Below are positions 9,031-17,758 of a stretch of 64,000 bases of DNA, piece after piece (position 1 is the first letter of the stretch; every line of letters begins with the position of its first letter). The translations under genes and the position numbers were made by a program. The notes under the pieces were generated by a model, which did no database searches, had not been told where the DNA came from, and saw only the letters and a list, made by a program, of their open reading frames with translations. Source of the DNA: Calditrichia bacterium (GTDB taxonomy: Bacteria > Calditrichota > Calditrichia > RBG-13-44-9 > J075); NCBI GenBank assembly GCA_028284905.1, contig JANQQU010000022.1, positions 1 to 64,000 on the forward strand. The letters run 5' to 3'.

Positions 9031-9187
9031 CAAATGGGCAAATGGGCAAATGGGCAAATTGAACGAACAACGAATAACAATTATATCATATAACGTGAAC
9101 GCCGAAGATTAAAATCCGCATTCCGCATTCGAACTTCCGCATTCGAACTTCCGCATTCCGAATTCGAACTTCCGCATTCGAACTTCC
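9031..9187. repeat. intergenic tandem word repeats
   Basis: Three copies of the octamer caaatggg (9031-9054), then gaacgaacaacg, and from about 9115 a run of alternating words ccgcattcgaactt and ccgcattccgaattc up to 9187. It matches the element at 4454-4542 in word order. The rest of the 426-bp gap between 8866 and 9293 holds the two divergent promoters and no gene. Confidence 0.7.
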
Positions 9188-9231
9188 CAATCCGTGTATT
9201 TTAACAAAAATATGTTTATTTTAGAAAAGCC

Positions 9232-9258
9232 TGCAACATTCGGGAAATCAGCTTGTCT
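9232..9258 (+). promoter_or_regulatory. ECF-type promoter of the sigma/anti-sigma operon
   Basis: tgcaacatt (9232-9240) with aac at 9235-9237, 17 bases, then gtct (9255-9258), 35 bp before the ATG of the ECF sigma gene. It is the same element as the divergent promoter at 8936-8965, which suggests autoregulation. Confidence 0.75.
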
Positions 9259-9292
9259 GGTTGAATAGATCGTAAAAAATGGAAAGCGGCAG

Positions 9293-9898
9293 ATGCAAGC
9301 GGAAAAACAACTGATTGAAAAGATTCTCTCGGGAGATATGAATGCCTTCCAAACGATGGTGGAAAACTATCAGCGGCTGGTATGTCATATCGTCTTCCGG
9401 ATGGTCAGTAATGAAGAAGACCGCGAAGAAATCTGCCAGGATGTATTTTTTAAAGTCTATAAAAACCTGGATAAATTCGAATATAAGTCAAAATTATCAA
9501 CCTGGATTTCCCGTATTGCTTACAATACCAGTATCAACTATCTGAAGAAGAAAAAGCTGCCGCTGTATGATGATCTGAAAATGACGGAACAAAAAGCCGC
9601 GGCCAGCCGTGCACAAAAGGAGACTGCGTTTATTGAGCAGGTTTCGGGAAAAGGAAAAACACCGGATGAATGGATGATGAACAAAGAGGCCTTTAAATAT
9701 TTGCAGGCAGAGATTGATGATCTGCCCCCCAAATTCCGGACAATTTTAACCTTATATCATATTGACGAGCTCAGTTATCAGGAAATTTGCGAAATAATGA
9801 GCTTGCCTGAGGGCACGGTTAAGAGTTATCTTTTCCGTGCAAGGAAACTACTAAAAGAACGAATGCTGGAGAAATTTCCGGCTGAGGAGCTTTGGTAA
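9293..9898 (+). CDS. ECF RNA polymerase sigma factor (RpoE-like)
   Basis: A 201-residue sigma-70 family protein. Region 2 (about 10-85) has 'MVENYQRLVCHIVFRMVSNEEDREEICQDVFFKVYKNL', followed by 'KSKLSTWISRIAYNTSINYLKKKK'. A ~35-residue charged linker precedes region 4 (about 135-195), 'LPPKFRTILTLYHIDELSYQEICEIMSLPEGTVKSYLFRARKLLKERM', with the DNA-binding helix-turn-helix. There is no region 1 or 3, as expected for ECF factors. The stop overlaps the start of the anti-sigma gene by one base. The gene is preceded by a promoter with the ECF AAC-N17-GTC pattern, repeated upstream of the divergent DUF6249 operon, so autoregulation is likely. The triggering stress is unknown. Confidence 0.95.
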   Translation: MQAEKQLIEKILSGDMNAFQTMVENYQRLVCHIVFRMVSNEEDREEICQDVFFKVYKNLDKFEYKSKLSTWISRIAYNTSINYLKKKKLPLYDDLKMTEQKAAASRAQKETAFIEQVSGKGKTPDEWMMNKEAFKYLQAEIDDLPPKFRTILTLYHIDELSYQEICEIMSLPEGTVKSYLFRARKLLKERMLEKFPAEELW

Positions 9899-10383
9899 TG
9901 AAAGTAAATGAGAGACATTTGGACGATGCCCAATTACAGGGGTATCTGGACAACGATCCTGGGATAGACCGTTCCGCGATTGATTGGCATTTGGAGGAAT
10001 GCCCGTCCTGTCGTAAGGAACTTCAGGTTTATCGCAGCCTTTATGATGGCCTGAAAGACGACACCGGATTGATGCTGTCCGCAGATTTTGCCAGTCGGGT
10101 AGTTACCCGGGTGCAGTCCGCCGAGAATGAAAAATTTGATTTCTGGGAAAATGGATTGATGTCCCTGCTATTCCTTGTTGGGGGGGCATCGGTGCTTTAT
10201 TTTACGAATCTGGGCAGTACATTGCTGGGATATTTGCAAATTCCCGACATTGCCCTTCCGGGATTTATGGAAAATCTGCCGTTGTTTTCTTCCGGAAATG
10301 GCCATTTAATCCTTTTTGCATTGGTCATTCTCACCGCTTTTGGTATGCTGGATAAGATTTTCCTGCAGACCAAACATCACTAG
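9898..10383 (+). CDS. anti-sigma factor with zinc-finger (ZAS) domain
   Basis: A 161-residue protein translated from an ATG that overlaps the sigma-factor stop (TAATG). The N-terminus holds the ZAS signature 'HLEECPSCRKEL' (His-x3-Cys-x2-Cys) that clamps ECF sigma factors. Two hydrophobic segments follow: 'GLMSLLFLVGGASVLYFT' (about residue 86) and 'GHLILFALVILTAFGMLDKIF' near the C-terminus. The protein would hold the sigma factor at the inner membrane and release it on an envelope signal. Stop-start overlap with the sigma gene argues for coupled translation. Confidence 0.9.
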   Translation: MKVNERHLDDAQLQGYLDNDPGIDRSAIDWHLEECPSCRKELQVYRSLYDGLKDDTGLMLSADFASRVVTRVQSAENEKFDFWENGLMSLLFLVGGASVLYFTNLGSTLLGYLQIPDIALPGFMENLPLFSSGNGHLILFALVILTAFGMLDKIFLQTKHH

Positions 10384-10544
10384 CCAATTTTTAAATCGCC
10401 GGGATATGCATATATGCCGGCGAAAGCTTCCCTTTGAGATTCCTCAATTTTATCTTATATTTACCCTGCCTTGTGAAACGTTAATTGCTACGGTTGATAG
10501 CATCATCGACCACTGCTGCTGAAGTGTAGAAGAGGAGATTCAGG

Positions 10545-11408
10545 ATGTCATATCATCACCCTAAGGTTAGTATGCAACATCAGGAATGCTTATCCGGATC
10601 ATCGGGAAAGCACATCATGTGGGGCATCTTACTGACCTTGTTTTTTCTGCCCACCTTTTTATCTGCCCAGAAATATGCCGGTGTCTGGCACTACAATACG
10701 GAAAAGGAACGCATTCTTACTGGCGTAAGCTGGGAAAAGTTTGTTGAAACAGACGCAAAGCTTCGGAAGAAAAAATTCCGCCTGGCTGATCTGGAAATTA
10801 CAGCATCTTCCGGAGGGAGCCGGCGGTACCATGGATTATGGCATTCCGGCACTGACAGCTGTATAATAGTTACTAAATCCTGGAAAGAGTTTAAATCGCG
10901 CTGGGATCAGCTAAATGGCACCGAATTCGTTTTGCAGGATTTGGAGACATATAAGCAGGGGAGAGAGCGACGTTTTATCGGTGTGTGGCGAGAGGCGAAT
11001 ATTCAGCAGCAAATTGAGGTAGATTTAACCTGGCTGGAATTCAAAGATCGCTGGGAGAAGCTGGCGGCCGACGGTTTTCGCCTGGTGGACATCGAAACAT
11101 ATGTTGATGGCCGCGATCGGCATTATGCCGGGGTTTTTCATGAATCAACCCTGGACTATCGTTTATGGGTGGATGTTGATTGGAATACTTTTAAAACTAT
11201 CCAAAAAGGACTGATAGACCAGGATTTTCGTTTGATTGACCTGGAAGTTTACCGGAACAGTAATGGCAAACGATTTATGGGGGTCTGGTTATCCGGTAAA
11301 TATGATACCAAATACTTTGTCGATATGGCCTGGTCGAAGTTTAAAGGCAAATGGGATGAGCTGGATCGGGATAATATCCGTTTGGTAGATTTTGAAGTGT
11401 ATAAATAA
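10545..11408 (+). CDS. exported protein of five BTRD1-like repeats
   Basis: A 287-residue protein with an N-terminal hydrophobic export segment ('IMWGILLTLFFLPTFLSAQ', about 24-42). It is followed by five ~48-residue repeats: 'KYAGVWHYNTEKERILTGVSW', 'RYHGLWHSGTDSCIIVTKSW', 'RFIGVWREANIQQQIEVDLTW', 'HYAGVFHESTLDYRLWVDVDW', 'RFMGVWLSGKYDTKYFVDMAW'. Each ends with 'F(R/V)L.D(L/I)E.Y'. This matches the bacterial tandem repeat domain 1 pattern known from polyglycine hydrolases and secreted proteins, where the repeats build a propeller-like module without a catalytic residue of their own. No enzyme domain is attached here, so a binding or scaffolding role is plausible. gaggag lies 8 bases before the ATG. 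Confidence 0.8.
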   Translation: MSYHHPKVSMQHQECLSGSSGKHIMWGILLTLFFLPTFLSAQKYAGVWHYNTEKERILTGVSWEKFVETDAKLRKKKFRLADLEITASSGGSRRYHGLWHSGTDSCIIVTKSWKEFKSRWDQLNGTEFVLQDLETYKQGRERRFIGVWREANIQQQIEVDLTWLEFKDRWEKLAADGFRLVDIETYVDGRDRHYAGVFHESTLDYRLWVDVDWNTFKTIQKGLIDQDFRLIDLEVYRNSNGKRFMGVWLSGKYDTKYFVDMAWSKFKGKWDELDRDNIRLVDFEVYK

Positions 11409-11435
11409 TGATTTCAATTTCGAATAATCAATAAT

Positions 11436-11497
11436 CAATGTAAAATGTAAAAGTTGAAAGACTTTTGATTTTTCATTCACTTTTACATTCTACATTG
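11436..11497. terminator. bidirectional hairpin terminator
   Basis: Arms 11436-11454 and 11479-11497 (caatgtaaaatgtaaaagt and acttttacattctacattg) pair over 19 bp with one mismatch. They sit between the convergent repeat-protein and metallophosphoesterase genes. The wording resembles the hairpin at 29667-29732. Confidence 0.7.
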
Positions 11498-11530
11498 GAT
11501 ATTGATCATTTTACATTCCAGCCGTTTTAT

Positions 11531-12703
11531 TTATTTCAGCCACATTGCAAATAGAATTTCCGGGTCGTTGGGCTCAACGATTCGGAGTAAAACCTTCCCA
11601 TTTCGAAAGAAATCCAATACTTGAATGCCGGGGTGCTGATGCGCAAATAGGGTGTTGTCGTTATGCCCGACCCGGGTAATCTTTTTCTTGGCGCCGGCAC
11701 CGCTTACCAGCATGTAATCTGTCGCATCGCCATCTTCAAAGACCTGCAGGCTGTGGTCATGCCCCGAGGCATAGATCAACGGTTTGTGTTTACGCATTAC
11801 GCTACGAAATTGATTGATCATATCCGCATATTCTTTACCCCAAATGTCCTGCAAGCCGTTGTGTACATAGCGTCTGCCGAATGGATACAGCGAACCAATG
11901 ACCGGCAAGGGAATCCACAAAGCCTTGTTGAGCTTCCGCAATGGAAAGATATGCTCTTTCCAGGAAAAGAAACCGCCATGCGGACCTTCCGTGCGGATCG
12001 GGTGATGGGTAACGATCATAACTTCCCGCTCACCAGCCTCGGCGATGTAGCGGTCCAGTGCTTCAATGGCTGCTGCTTCGGATTGGTATTTGCAATTTGC
12101 CGCATCACCGACCCTGTCGATCCACCACTGGGTATCGAGTGCGATTATCCGCACATTTCCAACATCTTTAACGGAAGGTCCCGGGCAGCCGTTTTGCGGT
12201 AGAAAATGCCCGGTTTTTCCGAATGCAGAGTCTACAAAAGCTTCCTGCCGTTTTAGGATTGCAACCCCATCGGGATGGCCGCGTGCCCAATCGTGATTCC
12301 CGGGAATAAACAGCACATCCGCACCGGTGTTCTTGACCGCATCAATTTGTCGGGACAGACGAAGTCGTGCATCGGCAAGATCGCCGACAATGCCATCCGG
12401 GTAAATATTATCGCCCAGGAAAACAATGGTGGATTTCTCCGGATTATCTGACGCCCAGGTATTCAGGGTTTGCAATACCGGCTCGTTGGGCAATGGTTCT
12501 CCGGCATCACCAATGAGGATAACCCGGGAATGAATTTCGTTAGGATGAAATTTAATATCTCGGGGATAGTCAGCAACATCTGTCCGGTAGTACGGACTGG
12601 TATGGCTACATCCGGATAGTAACAAGTAGATCATTGCCAGAAAGGATAACTGAAAAAATTTCCGGAGAACATCCGATTGCGAGAGGTTCATAAAGTGGTT
12701 CAT
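11531..12703 (-). CDS. metallophosphoesterase lipoprotein
   Basis: A 390-residue calcineurin-like phosphoesterase. The N-terminus has a lipoprotein signal ending in LLLSGC (Cys32). Metal-binding motifs occur in order: 'VILIGDAGEP' (D-x-G), 'VFLGDNIYPDG' (GDN), 'FIPGNHDWARGHP' (GNHD), 'MIVTHHPIRTEGPHGG' and 'IYASGHDHSLQVF' (GHxH). All are present, so it should be active. It resembles purple-acid-type phosphoesterases acting on phosphomonoesters or diesters outside the cytoplasm; the substrate is unknown. I chose the ATG at 12703 because agga stands 6 bases upstream. A TTG eight codons earlier abuts the stop of the upstream HupE-like gene, which lies in the same operon. Confidence 0.88.
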   Translation of the reverse strand: MNHFMNLSQSDVLRKFFQLSFLAMIYLLLSGCSHTSPYYRTDVADYPRDIKFHPNEIHSRVILIGDAGEPLPNEPVLQTLNTWASDNPEKSTIVFLGDNIYPDGIVGDLADARLRLSRQIDAVKNTGADVLFIPGNHDWARGHPDGVAILKRQEAFVDSAFGKTGHFLPQNGCPGPSVKDVGNVRIIALDTQWWIDRVGDAANCKYQSEAAAIEALDRYIAEAGEREVMIVTHHPIRTEGPHGGFFSWKEHIFPLRKLNKALWIPLPVIGSLYPFGRRYVHNGLQDIWGKEYADMINQFRSVMRKHKPLIYASGHDHSLQVFEDGDATDYMLVSGAGAKKKITRVGHNDNTLFAHQHPGIQVLDFFRNGKVLLRIVEPNDPEILFAMWLK

Positions 12704-12727
12704 TTTAATTCCTTTATCAAAATTCAA

Positions 12728-13312
12728 TTACCAAAACTTTGTTTCACTCATAAGGATAAGCGCAATACCGGCTGCAGCGCCAGAGATAAACAGCGTCCAT
12801 TCTCTTAAACGAACTTTAAAAATATTAACTGCCAGAAATGCTGCCCCCATAATTACCGCAACAATCAAAAGCTGTCCGATTTCCAGGCCGATATTAAAGG
12901 CAAACAGGGGTAGCAAAATGCTTTCTTCCGCGCCCAATAGCGCCCGCAGGTAATTGGAGAATCCCATACCGTGAATCATACCAAATCCCAAAGCGAGAAG
13001 GTAATTGCGATTGAGTCGTTTTTCCTGCAAATGATCGTTGCTCGTGGTAACATTGAAGAGGGCTGTTAGAAAAATAGTCACCGGGATCAGAAACTCTACG
13101 ATATCTGAGGGAATCAAAATAATACCGAGGGTAGATAGCGCTAAAGTAACTGAGTGGCCAATGGTAAATGCTGTGACCAGAATCAGAATGTTTTTCCAGT
13201 GCTTAAGTTCATACACGGCACAAAGCGCCACGATGAAGAGAATATGATCATATCCCTTGATATCGGATATATGTTCAAAACCAAGCTGTAGATATAAGGA
13301 AAATTCAGACAT
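12728..13312 (-). CDS. HupE/UreJ-like membrane protein
   Basis: A 194-residue integral membrane protein with about six to seven helices. It begins 'LQLGFEHISDIKGYDHILFI', the characteristic 'G..HI..G.DH.LF' of HupE/UreJ_2 proteins, and includes 'FTIGHSVTLALS', 'FGMIHGMGFS' and 'FNIGLEIGQL', with the conserved histidines and acidic residues thought to coordinate a metal. Members of this group are suggested nickel/cobalt or other metal permeases, but this subgroup occurs without hydrogenase or urease genes, as here. It is the first gene of an operon with the metallophosphoesterase. A good gaggt site precedes the ATG. Confidence 0.85.
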   Translation of the reverse strand: MSEFSLYLQLGFEHISDIKGYDHILFIVALCAVYELKHWKNILILVTAFTIGHSVTLALSTLGIILIPSDIVEFLIPVTIFLTALFNVTTSNDHLQEKRLNRNYLLALGFGMIHGMGFSNYLRALLGAEESILLPLFAFNIGLEIGQLLIVAVIMGAAFLAVNIFKVRLREWTLFISGAAAGIALILMSETKFW

Positions 13313-13508
13313 AAAACCTCATCCTTTTCAGAATTCACAAGTAAAAAATGTCATTCAAACATCGAAATTATACGGCTGGATAAATTGGGAGACAAGGGGA
13401 AACTTAAGATGTTGCTGTGAAATACGATTGGTCGGAAAATGTTGAGGATTAAAGCGCCGATGCCGGAGAATTTTACATTCAGCCAGCACCGGTGCGCTAA
13501 AGATCTGC

Positions 13509-16172
13509 TTATCTTAAAAGGGTTAATTTGACCGTTTTTGCAATACCGCCGGAAACCATTCGCAGGAAGTAAACACCGGAAGCCACCGGTTGCTCGTAGG
13601 TATTGGTACCATCCCATTGCAGTGTGTGTTTGCCGGCGGTTTGATAGCCGGAATAAATCTCCTTAACCGCCTGCCCCAGTTCATTATAAATCGTTGCAGA
13701 AATGAAACTGTTTTTCCCCAAGCGATAGGGGATAGTTGTGGATGGGTTAAAAGGATTGGGATAGTTGCTTTCCAGACCGAAATCCGCGATGAGTTCCGGA
13801 TTGGTATCAGTGATGCCGGTGGCAATGCCCGCCAGCTTCGTTTTCCAGACACCCCGGCCTGATGTCGCAATGCGCGCGGTTGAATCACCCGGTTGAATAT
13901 GGATATCAAAAGCATAGACCAGCGGCAGGTTATCGTTAAACTCCTGCCAGCTGTTGCCGGCATTCGTTGATAAATAAACACCAAGATCTGTGGCAAGATA
14001 CAGGTGGTCGCCGTTGAATGGGCTTACTGCAATGGCATTGGTAGGGATGTCCGGCAGATTATTGGTGATATCCACCCAGGTTTGCCCGAAGTCGGTCGAT
14101 TTTTTCACGTGATCATTGTTGGGAAACACACTGTTGCGAGTGGCATATAAAACACCACTTTGATTGGGATCTACCTCCAGATCCGTGACCCTCCATGTGG
14201 GTATGTTGGTTGTCGAATTGTCCGGAATCTGTTCCCAGTTACTGCCGGCGTCGGAGGAGCGCCACAGGGCCCAGGTGCCCTGCGGTGTATAGGCATGTGC
14301 GTACACATAGTTATTGTTTACTGCATCGATGGCGATGGTATTAACCGCGGGAATGTTGGCAATGGTTCCCCAGAATGCCCCACCGTTTGATGTTTTATAA
14401 ATATTGTTATTTCCGGCGGTGTAGAGAACATTGGTATTTTGTGGATCCATTACCAGTGGAGGGATCCAGGGACCGCCTTCATTGATCCCATTCATGATCT
14501 GAAAAACCGATGCGCCTTTATTCACCGATTTCCAGATGGTGCCGGCATTCCAGTTCATGTAGAGGATATTTGAATTTGTGGGATCGATGATGCAAACGGC
14601 GCCGTCAAACGTCGTCATGCGTTTCCAGAGAAGGCTTTCATCGGTGTTTAGCACACGCTGCAGACCATGATCCTGAAACCCGCCGACCATAAAAGTCGGT
14701 TCGGTGCGAGCGCTGGCAGAGCGATACAATTGGGCAGTAACAAGATTGTTGTTCTTTCGTTCCCACCAAATTCCGCCGTTGGTCGATTTTTGCACCCCGC
14801 CATCGTTGAAGATATAAATAGTGCTTTCATCCTCTGGGTGAAAGCCAATATCCCATTGATCAACGTAAACCAGTCCGGCATTTCCCCCGCCGGTGCCATT
14901 GGAGAGATAGTCGTGCCAGGTCCAGCTGTTGCCACCATCCGCAGAGCGCCAGAATTGCACCCCACCAAAAAATACCAGATCGGGATCGGTGGGGGAAACA
15001 GCACATATGTTCACAAACCATCCCTGGCAGTTCGTGGTAGAACCGGGCTGGCAGACCACCCATGGGGTGTTGTTCAGACGGGTCCAGCTATTGCCGCTAT
15101 CAATTGTTTTGTAGAAGCCTTGCAGGCCCCAGGAGGTAGGTGTAGAAATACCGCAATATAAGACATCCGGAAAGCTGTCGCAGATGGCCAGGCTGGTCAG
15201 ATGGATATTCGTGCCGGCTGGTAATCCATTGCTCAGCAGAGACCAGCTATTGCCGCTATTCGTCGATTTGAAAATGCCGACGCCCCGCTGGGCAGCATAC
15301 AGTATGTTGCCATCTTGTTTGTTGATAACGATGTCGGTAACCTGGCTTTGCAGAGCTGTCGGTATCCAACTGGCGCCGTTATTGTCGGAGAACCAAAGGC
15401 CATTGGTGGCAGCAAGGAATACCCTGCCCGGGAGGGCCGCATCCCACAGTAATTCATAGGTTGAGACCCCCTGCGCCTGCTGGAAAGCAAAATTAGTCGC
15501 TTGCCAGGTCAGCCCGCCGTCGCTTGATTTCAAAACGCCGACGCCCGGCCGCAAATTCAGTGTAGTATTCACGCCAATGCCGGTACCGATAATAATCTCG
15601 TTACGATCATTGGGATTTACCGCAACGGAAGATACGCGTAAATCCGGGATGCCATCGCTGGCCGGTGCCCAGGAATCGCCACCGTTCGTCGTTTTCCAGA
15701 GTCCGCCGGAGCCGCTGCCTGCCCAGATGATTTCCGGATCTTCCGGGTCGAATGCGTGGGAGATCATTCTGCCCCCGAGGGTGTCGATCGTATTGGGACC
15801 AAGGTTTTCCCAGTTCGCCGTCAGGGCGGTACCTTTTTCCAGCAGTTGGTGTTTACTGTCCAGATATGCCTGCCAACGTTGCAATGGTGGAATCGCACCA
15901 GTATGGTCTTTCCGCATTTCATAAAACCACCTGGCTCGCATATATGGGGCATACCCAGTGCCTTTCATCTTCTCCGGCGTATATCCTTTATCAAAGTAAT
16001 TTTCCTGGAAATATTGATCCCAGTATTCGATTAGTGCTTCGTTTATTTCTCCATCTGTCTTTCCCAGGGAGAAATCCGGTTGAAATATATCCGTGCTTTG
16101 TGCGGAAATTTCCAGCGATTGTGCAAAGAACAAAACTATCAACAGTCGAAAAATTAGTTGAAAGCGCATCAT
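13509..16172 (-). CDS. secreted BNR/sortilin-type propeller protein with T9SS sorting domain
   Basis: An 887-residue exported protein with a signal peptide ('LIFRLLIVLFFAQSLEISAQ'). The body is a chain of BNR/Asp-box blades like those of GH74 xyloglucanases and sortilin: 'IWAGSGSGGLWKTTNGGDSWAPASDG', 'GVLKSSDGGLTW', 'LWFSDNNGASW', 'IFKSTNSGNSWSLL', 'FYKTIDSGNSWTRL', 'LWRSSDAGSNWEQI', 'HVKKSTDFGQTW', 'VYLSTNAGNSWQEF'. About two seven-blade propellers are predicted. The C-terminal ~85 residues form the type IX sorting domain ('NYPNPFNPSTTIPYRLG', 'ASGVYFLRMVSGG', terminal 'KLTLLR'). I cannot identify catalytic residues of GH74, so the role may be binding of glycans or another surface function. 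The 196-bp gap to the HupE-like gene holds no gene. Confidence 0.9.
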   Translation of the reverse strand: MMRFQLIFRLLIVLFFAQSLEISAQSTDIFQPDFSLGKTDGEINEALIEYWDQYFQENYFDKGYTPEKMKGTGYAPYMRARWFYEMRKDHTGAIPPLQRWQAYLDSKHQLLEKGTALTANWENLGPNTIDTLGGRMISHAFDPEDPEIIWAGSGSGGLWKTTNGGDSWAPASDGIPDLRVSSVAVNPNDRNEIIIGTGIGVNTTLNLRPGVGVLKSSDGGLTWQATNFAFQQAQGVSTYELLWDAALPGRVFLAATNGLWFSDNNGASWIPTALQSQVTDIVINKQDGNILYAAQRGVGIFKSTNSGNSWSLLSNGLPAGTNIHLTSLAICDSFPDVLYCGISTPTSWGLQGFYKTIDSGNSWTRLNNTPWVVCQPGSTTNCQGWFVNICAVSPTDPDLVFFGGVQFWRSADGGNSWTWHDYLSNGTGGGNAGLVYVDQWDIGFHPEDESTIYIFNDGGVQKSTNGGIWWERKNNNLVTAQLYRSASARTEPTFMVGGFQDHGLQRVLNTDESLLWKRMTTFDGAVCIIDPTNSNILYMNWNAGTIWKSVNKGASVFQIMNGINEGGPWIPPLVMDPQNTNVLYTAGNNNIYKTSNGGAFWGTIANIPAVNTIAIDAVNNNYVYAHAYTPQGTWALWRSSDAGSNWEQIPDNSTTNIPTWRVTDLEVDPNQSGVLYATRNSVFPNNDHVKKSTDFGQTWVDITNNLPDIPTNAIAVSPFNGDHLYLATDLGVYLSTNAGNSWQEFNDNLPLVYAFDIHIQPGDSTARIATSGRGVWKTKLAGIATGITDTNPELIADFGLESNYPNPFNPSTTIPYRLGKNSFISATIYNELGQAVKEIYSGYQTAGKHTLQWDGTNTYEQPVASGVYFLRMVSGGIAKTVKLTLLR

Positions 16173-16374
16173 CTCTTATCCCCTCTAAAATTATCTGATT
16201 GTCATTAATTTTGATTGGAATTTATCCCGGGAAAATCTTCTTCAAATACCCTAATGATGTGGTTTTGATTGCATGAGAAAGGAGAGGTGCCCTCTAATTA
16301 ATGAATCAGATTGCTTTTACTTATGTGCTTGCCTAAGATAAATAAATCCTGTTTCGACCGCCAAATGATGGAGA

Positions 16375-16773
16375 ATGGATATGAGGAAAAGGGTACTAAA
16401 TGTCTTGATAATTTTGTTCCTGTTGTTTCTCGCTTGCCAAAACAACAATCTCACTGGTAATCAGGAAATAGATGAAATCGGCGAAAACGGAGATGGCGGT
16501 GGCCCCCGCCCCTTTCGCCTGGAGCAGATATCGCCCAATCCCTTTAGCGGTTCCGCTTTAATAAAGTTTTCCGTCGACAAAGATTTGTTTATCAATCTGC
16601 GAATCAGTGGAGATAATACCTTGATTCCGGTCTTGAATGAAGTGCGGGAAACAGGCGTGCATTATGTCGTATTCGACCCTCCGGCAGCAATGGCCAACGG
16701 AGATTATCGTTGCATTCTTGAACAGGTAGGGGAGGGGACGGTTGATATTATGATAATGAAGCTTCGCCGTTGA
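16375..16773 (+). CDS. lipoprotein carrying only a T9SS-CTD-like Ig domain
   Basis: A 132-residue protein. The N-terminus has a lipoprotein signal 'NVLIILFLLFLACQ' with the acylated Cys at about residue 21, then an acidic/Gly linker. The rest is a single FlgD-like/sorting-domain fold: 'LEQISPNPFSGSALIKFSV' in place of 'NYPNPFNPxTxIxF', then 'INLRISGD', 'GVHYVVFDPP', 'NGDYRCIL' and a final 'DIMIMKLRR'. Such a domain normally serves as the cleavable C-terminal signal of a large T9SS cargo. Here it is the whole mature protein and is lipid-anchored. The true function is unknown. Confidence 0.7.
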   Translation: MDMRKRVLNVLIILFLLFLACQNNNLTGNQEIDEIGENGDGGGPRPFRLEQISPNPFSGSALIKFSVDKDLFINLRISGDNTLIPVLNEVRETGVHYVVFDPPAAMANGDYRCILEQVGEGTVDIMIMKLRR

Positions 16774-16781
16774 AAAATATA

Positions 16782-17741
16782 TTAAATGCGTTCCTCCATT
16801 AAGGCCGCTTCCGTTTTCGGTATTAATGAAGTCGAAATAGTGCCTTCCAGAAAATCTCGCACCAGACGATTGAATTTTGCCGGGTATTCAATTGGCGTTA
16901 GATGCCCGCAGTTGGAAAAGCATTGAAAGATGCCGTTCGGAATATTTTTCGCTGCTGATTGCACCGTTTTTGCGTCAAACAGTTTATCAAACTCGCCATG
17001 AATAACCAGCGTTGGGTTATATAGCCTGCTCAATTTTGCTGCGTAGTTACTTTGCAAGCCATTCCAGTCGATTTCCCGTTGCGTGTATACTTTCCAGGCA
17101 GGATGCATATTCATCTTCTTCATACTTTCCCAGATATCATCGACCAGTTCCGGGGTAATATGCACCGGGAAGTGGACCATCCGCCGTAATCCCAGCTTCA
17201 CTAAAAAACGATTGCGCAGCATAATCAATCGGCTGATTTCGTAAAACAGCGGCGTTTTTGCCGCTAATACAGCGGCAAATCCACCGGGGACCCGGGAAGT
17301 AAATCCGGCACTATCCACTAATACCAATCGTTTTACCCGGGCAGGATTTTTAAGCGCATAACCGATTGCGATACCGCCTCCCATGGAAAATCCCATCAGG
17401 TGTGTTTTTGGAATGCCCATTTCATCCAGAAATTTACTGATGAAATTTTCAGCATACTTGACCGGACTTTCCTGCGTTTCCGTTCGCCAGTCCGGTCCTT
17501 CACTATTGCCATAACCGGGGAGGTCCAGCGCAATGACGGTGTAATGTTGCGCCAGTGCGGGAATTGTATAGCGCCAGGTAAAGCCGGAATGATCGCTGCC
17601 GCCGCCATGTAGCAATAGTAGCGTTTCCGCTCCGTTACCTGCGATGCGAAAGAATACCTGACGATTGTCAATCGTCATCCGTTGTTCACGAATTTCGTTG
17701 ACATCAAATGATGTTTCCTTGTTGAGGGAGTTTTGTTTCAT
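16782..17741 (-). CDS. alpha/beta-fold hydrolase
   Basis: A 319-residue cytoplasmic protein with no signal peptide. It has the oxyanion segment 'LLLLHGGGSDHSGFTW' (41-56), nucleophile elbow 'GFSMGG' with Ser119, acid in 'VIHGEFDKLFDAK' and His in 'SNCGHLTPIEYPAKF', so the catalytic triad is complete. The overall form matches 2-hydroxymuconic-semialdehyde-hydrolase/lipase-like members of the family, but the substrate cannot be read from sequence. It starts 18 bp after the stop of the HD-domain gene and is probably co-transcribed with it. Confidence 0.88.
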   Translation of the reverse strand: MKQNSLNKETSFDVNEIREQRMTIDNRQVFFRIAGNGAETLLLLHGGGSDHSGFTWRYTIPALAQHYTVIALDLPGYGNSEGPDWRTETQESPVKYAENFISKFLDEMGIPKTHLMGFSMGGGIAIGYALKNPARVKRLVLVDSAGFTSRVPGGFAAVLAAKTPLFYEISRLIMLRNRFLVKLGLRRMVHFPVHITPELVDDIWESMKKMNMHPAWKVYTQREIDWNGLQSNYAAKLSRLYNPTLVIHGEFDKLFDAKTVQSAAKNIPNGIFQCFSNCGHLTPIEYPAKFNRLVRDFLEGTISTSLIPKTEAALMEERI

Positions 17742-17758
17742 TGGTAGCTCGTGAGAAG

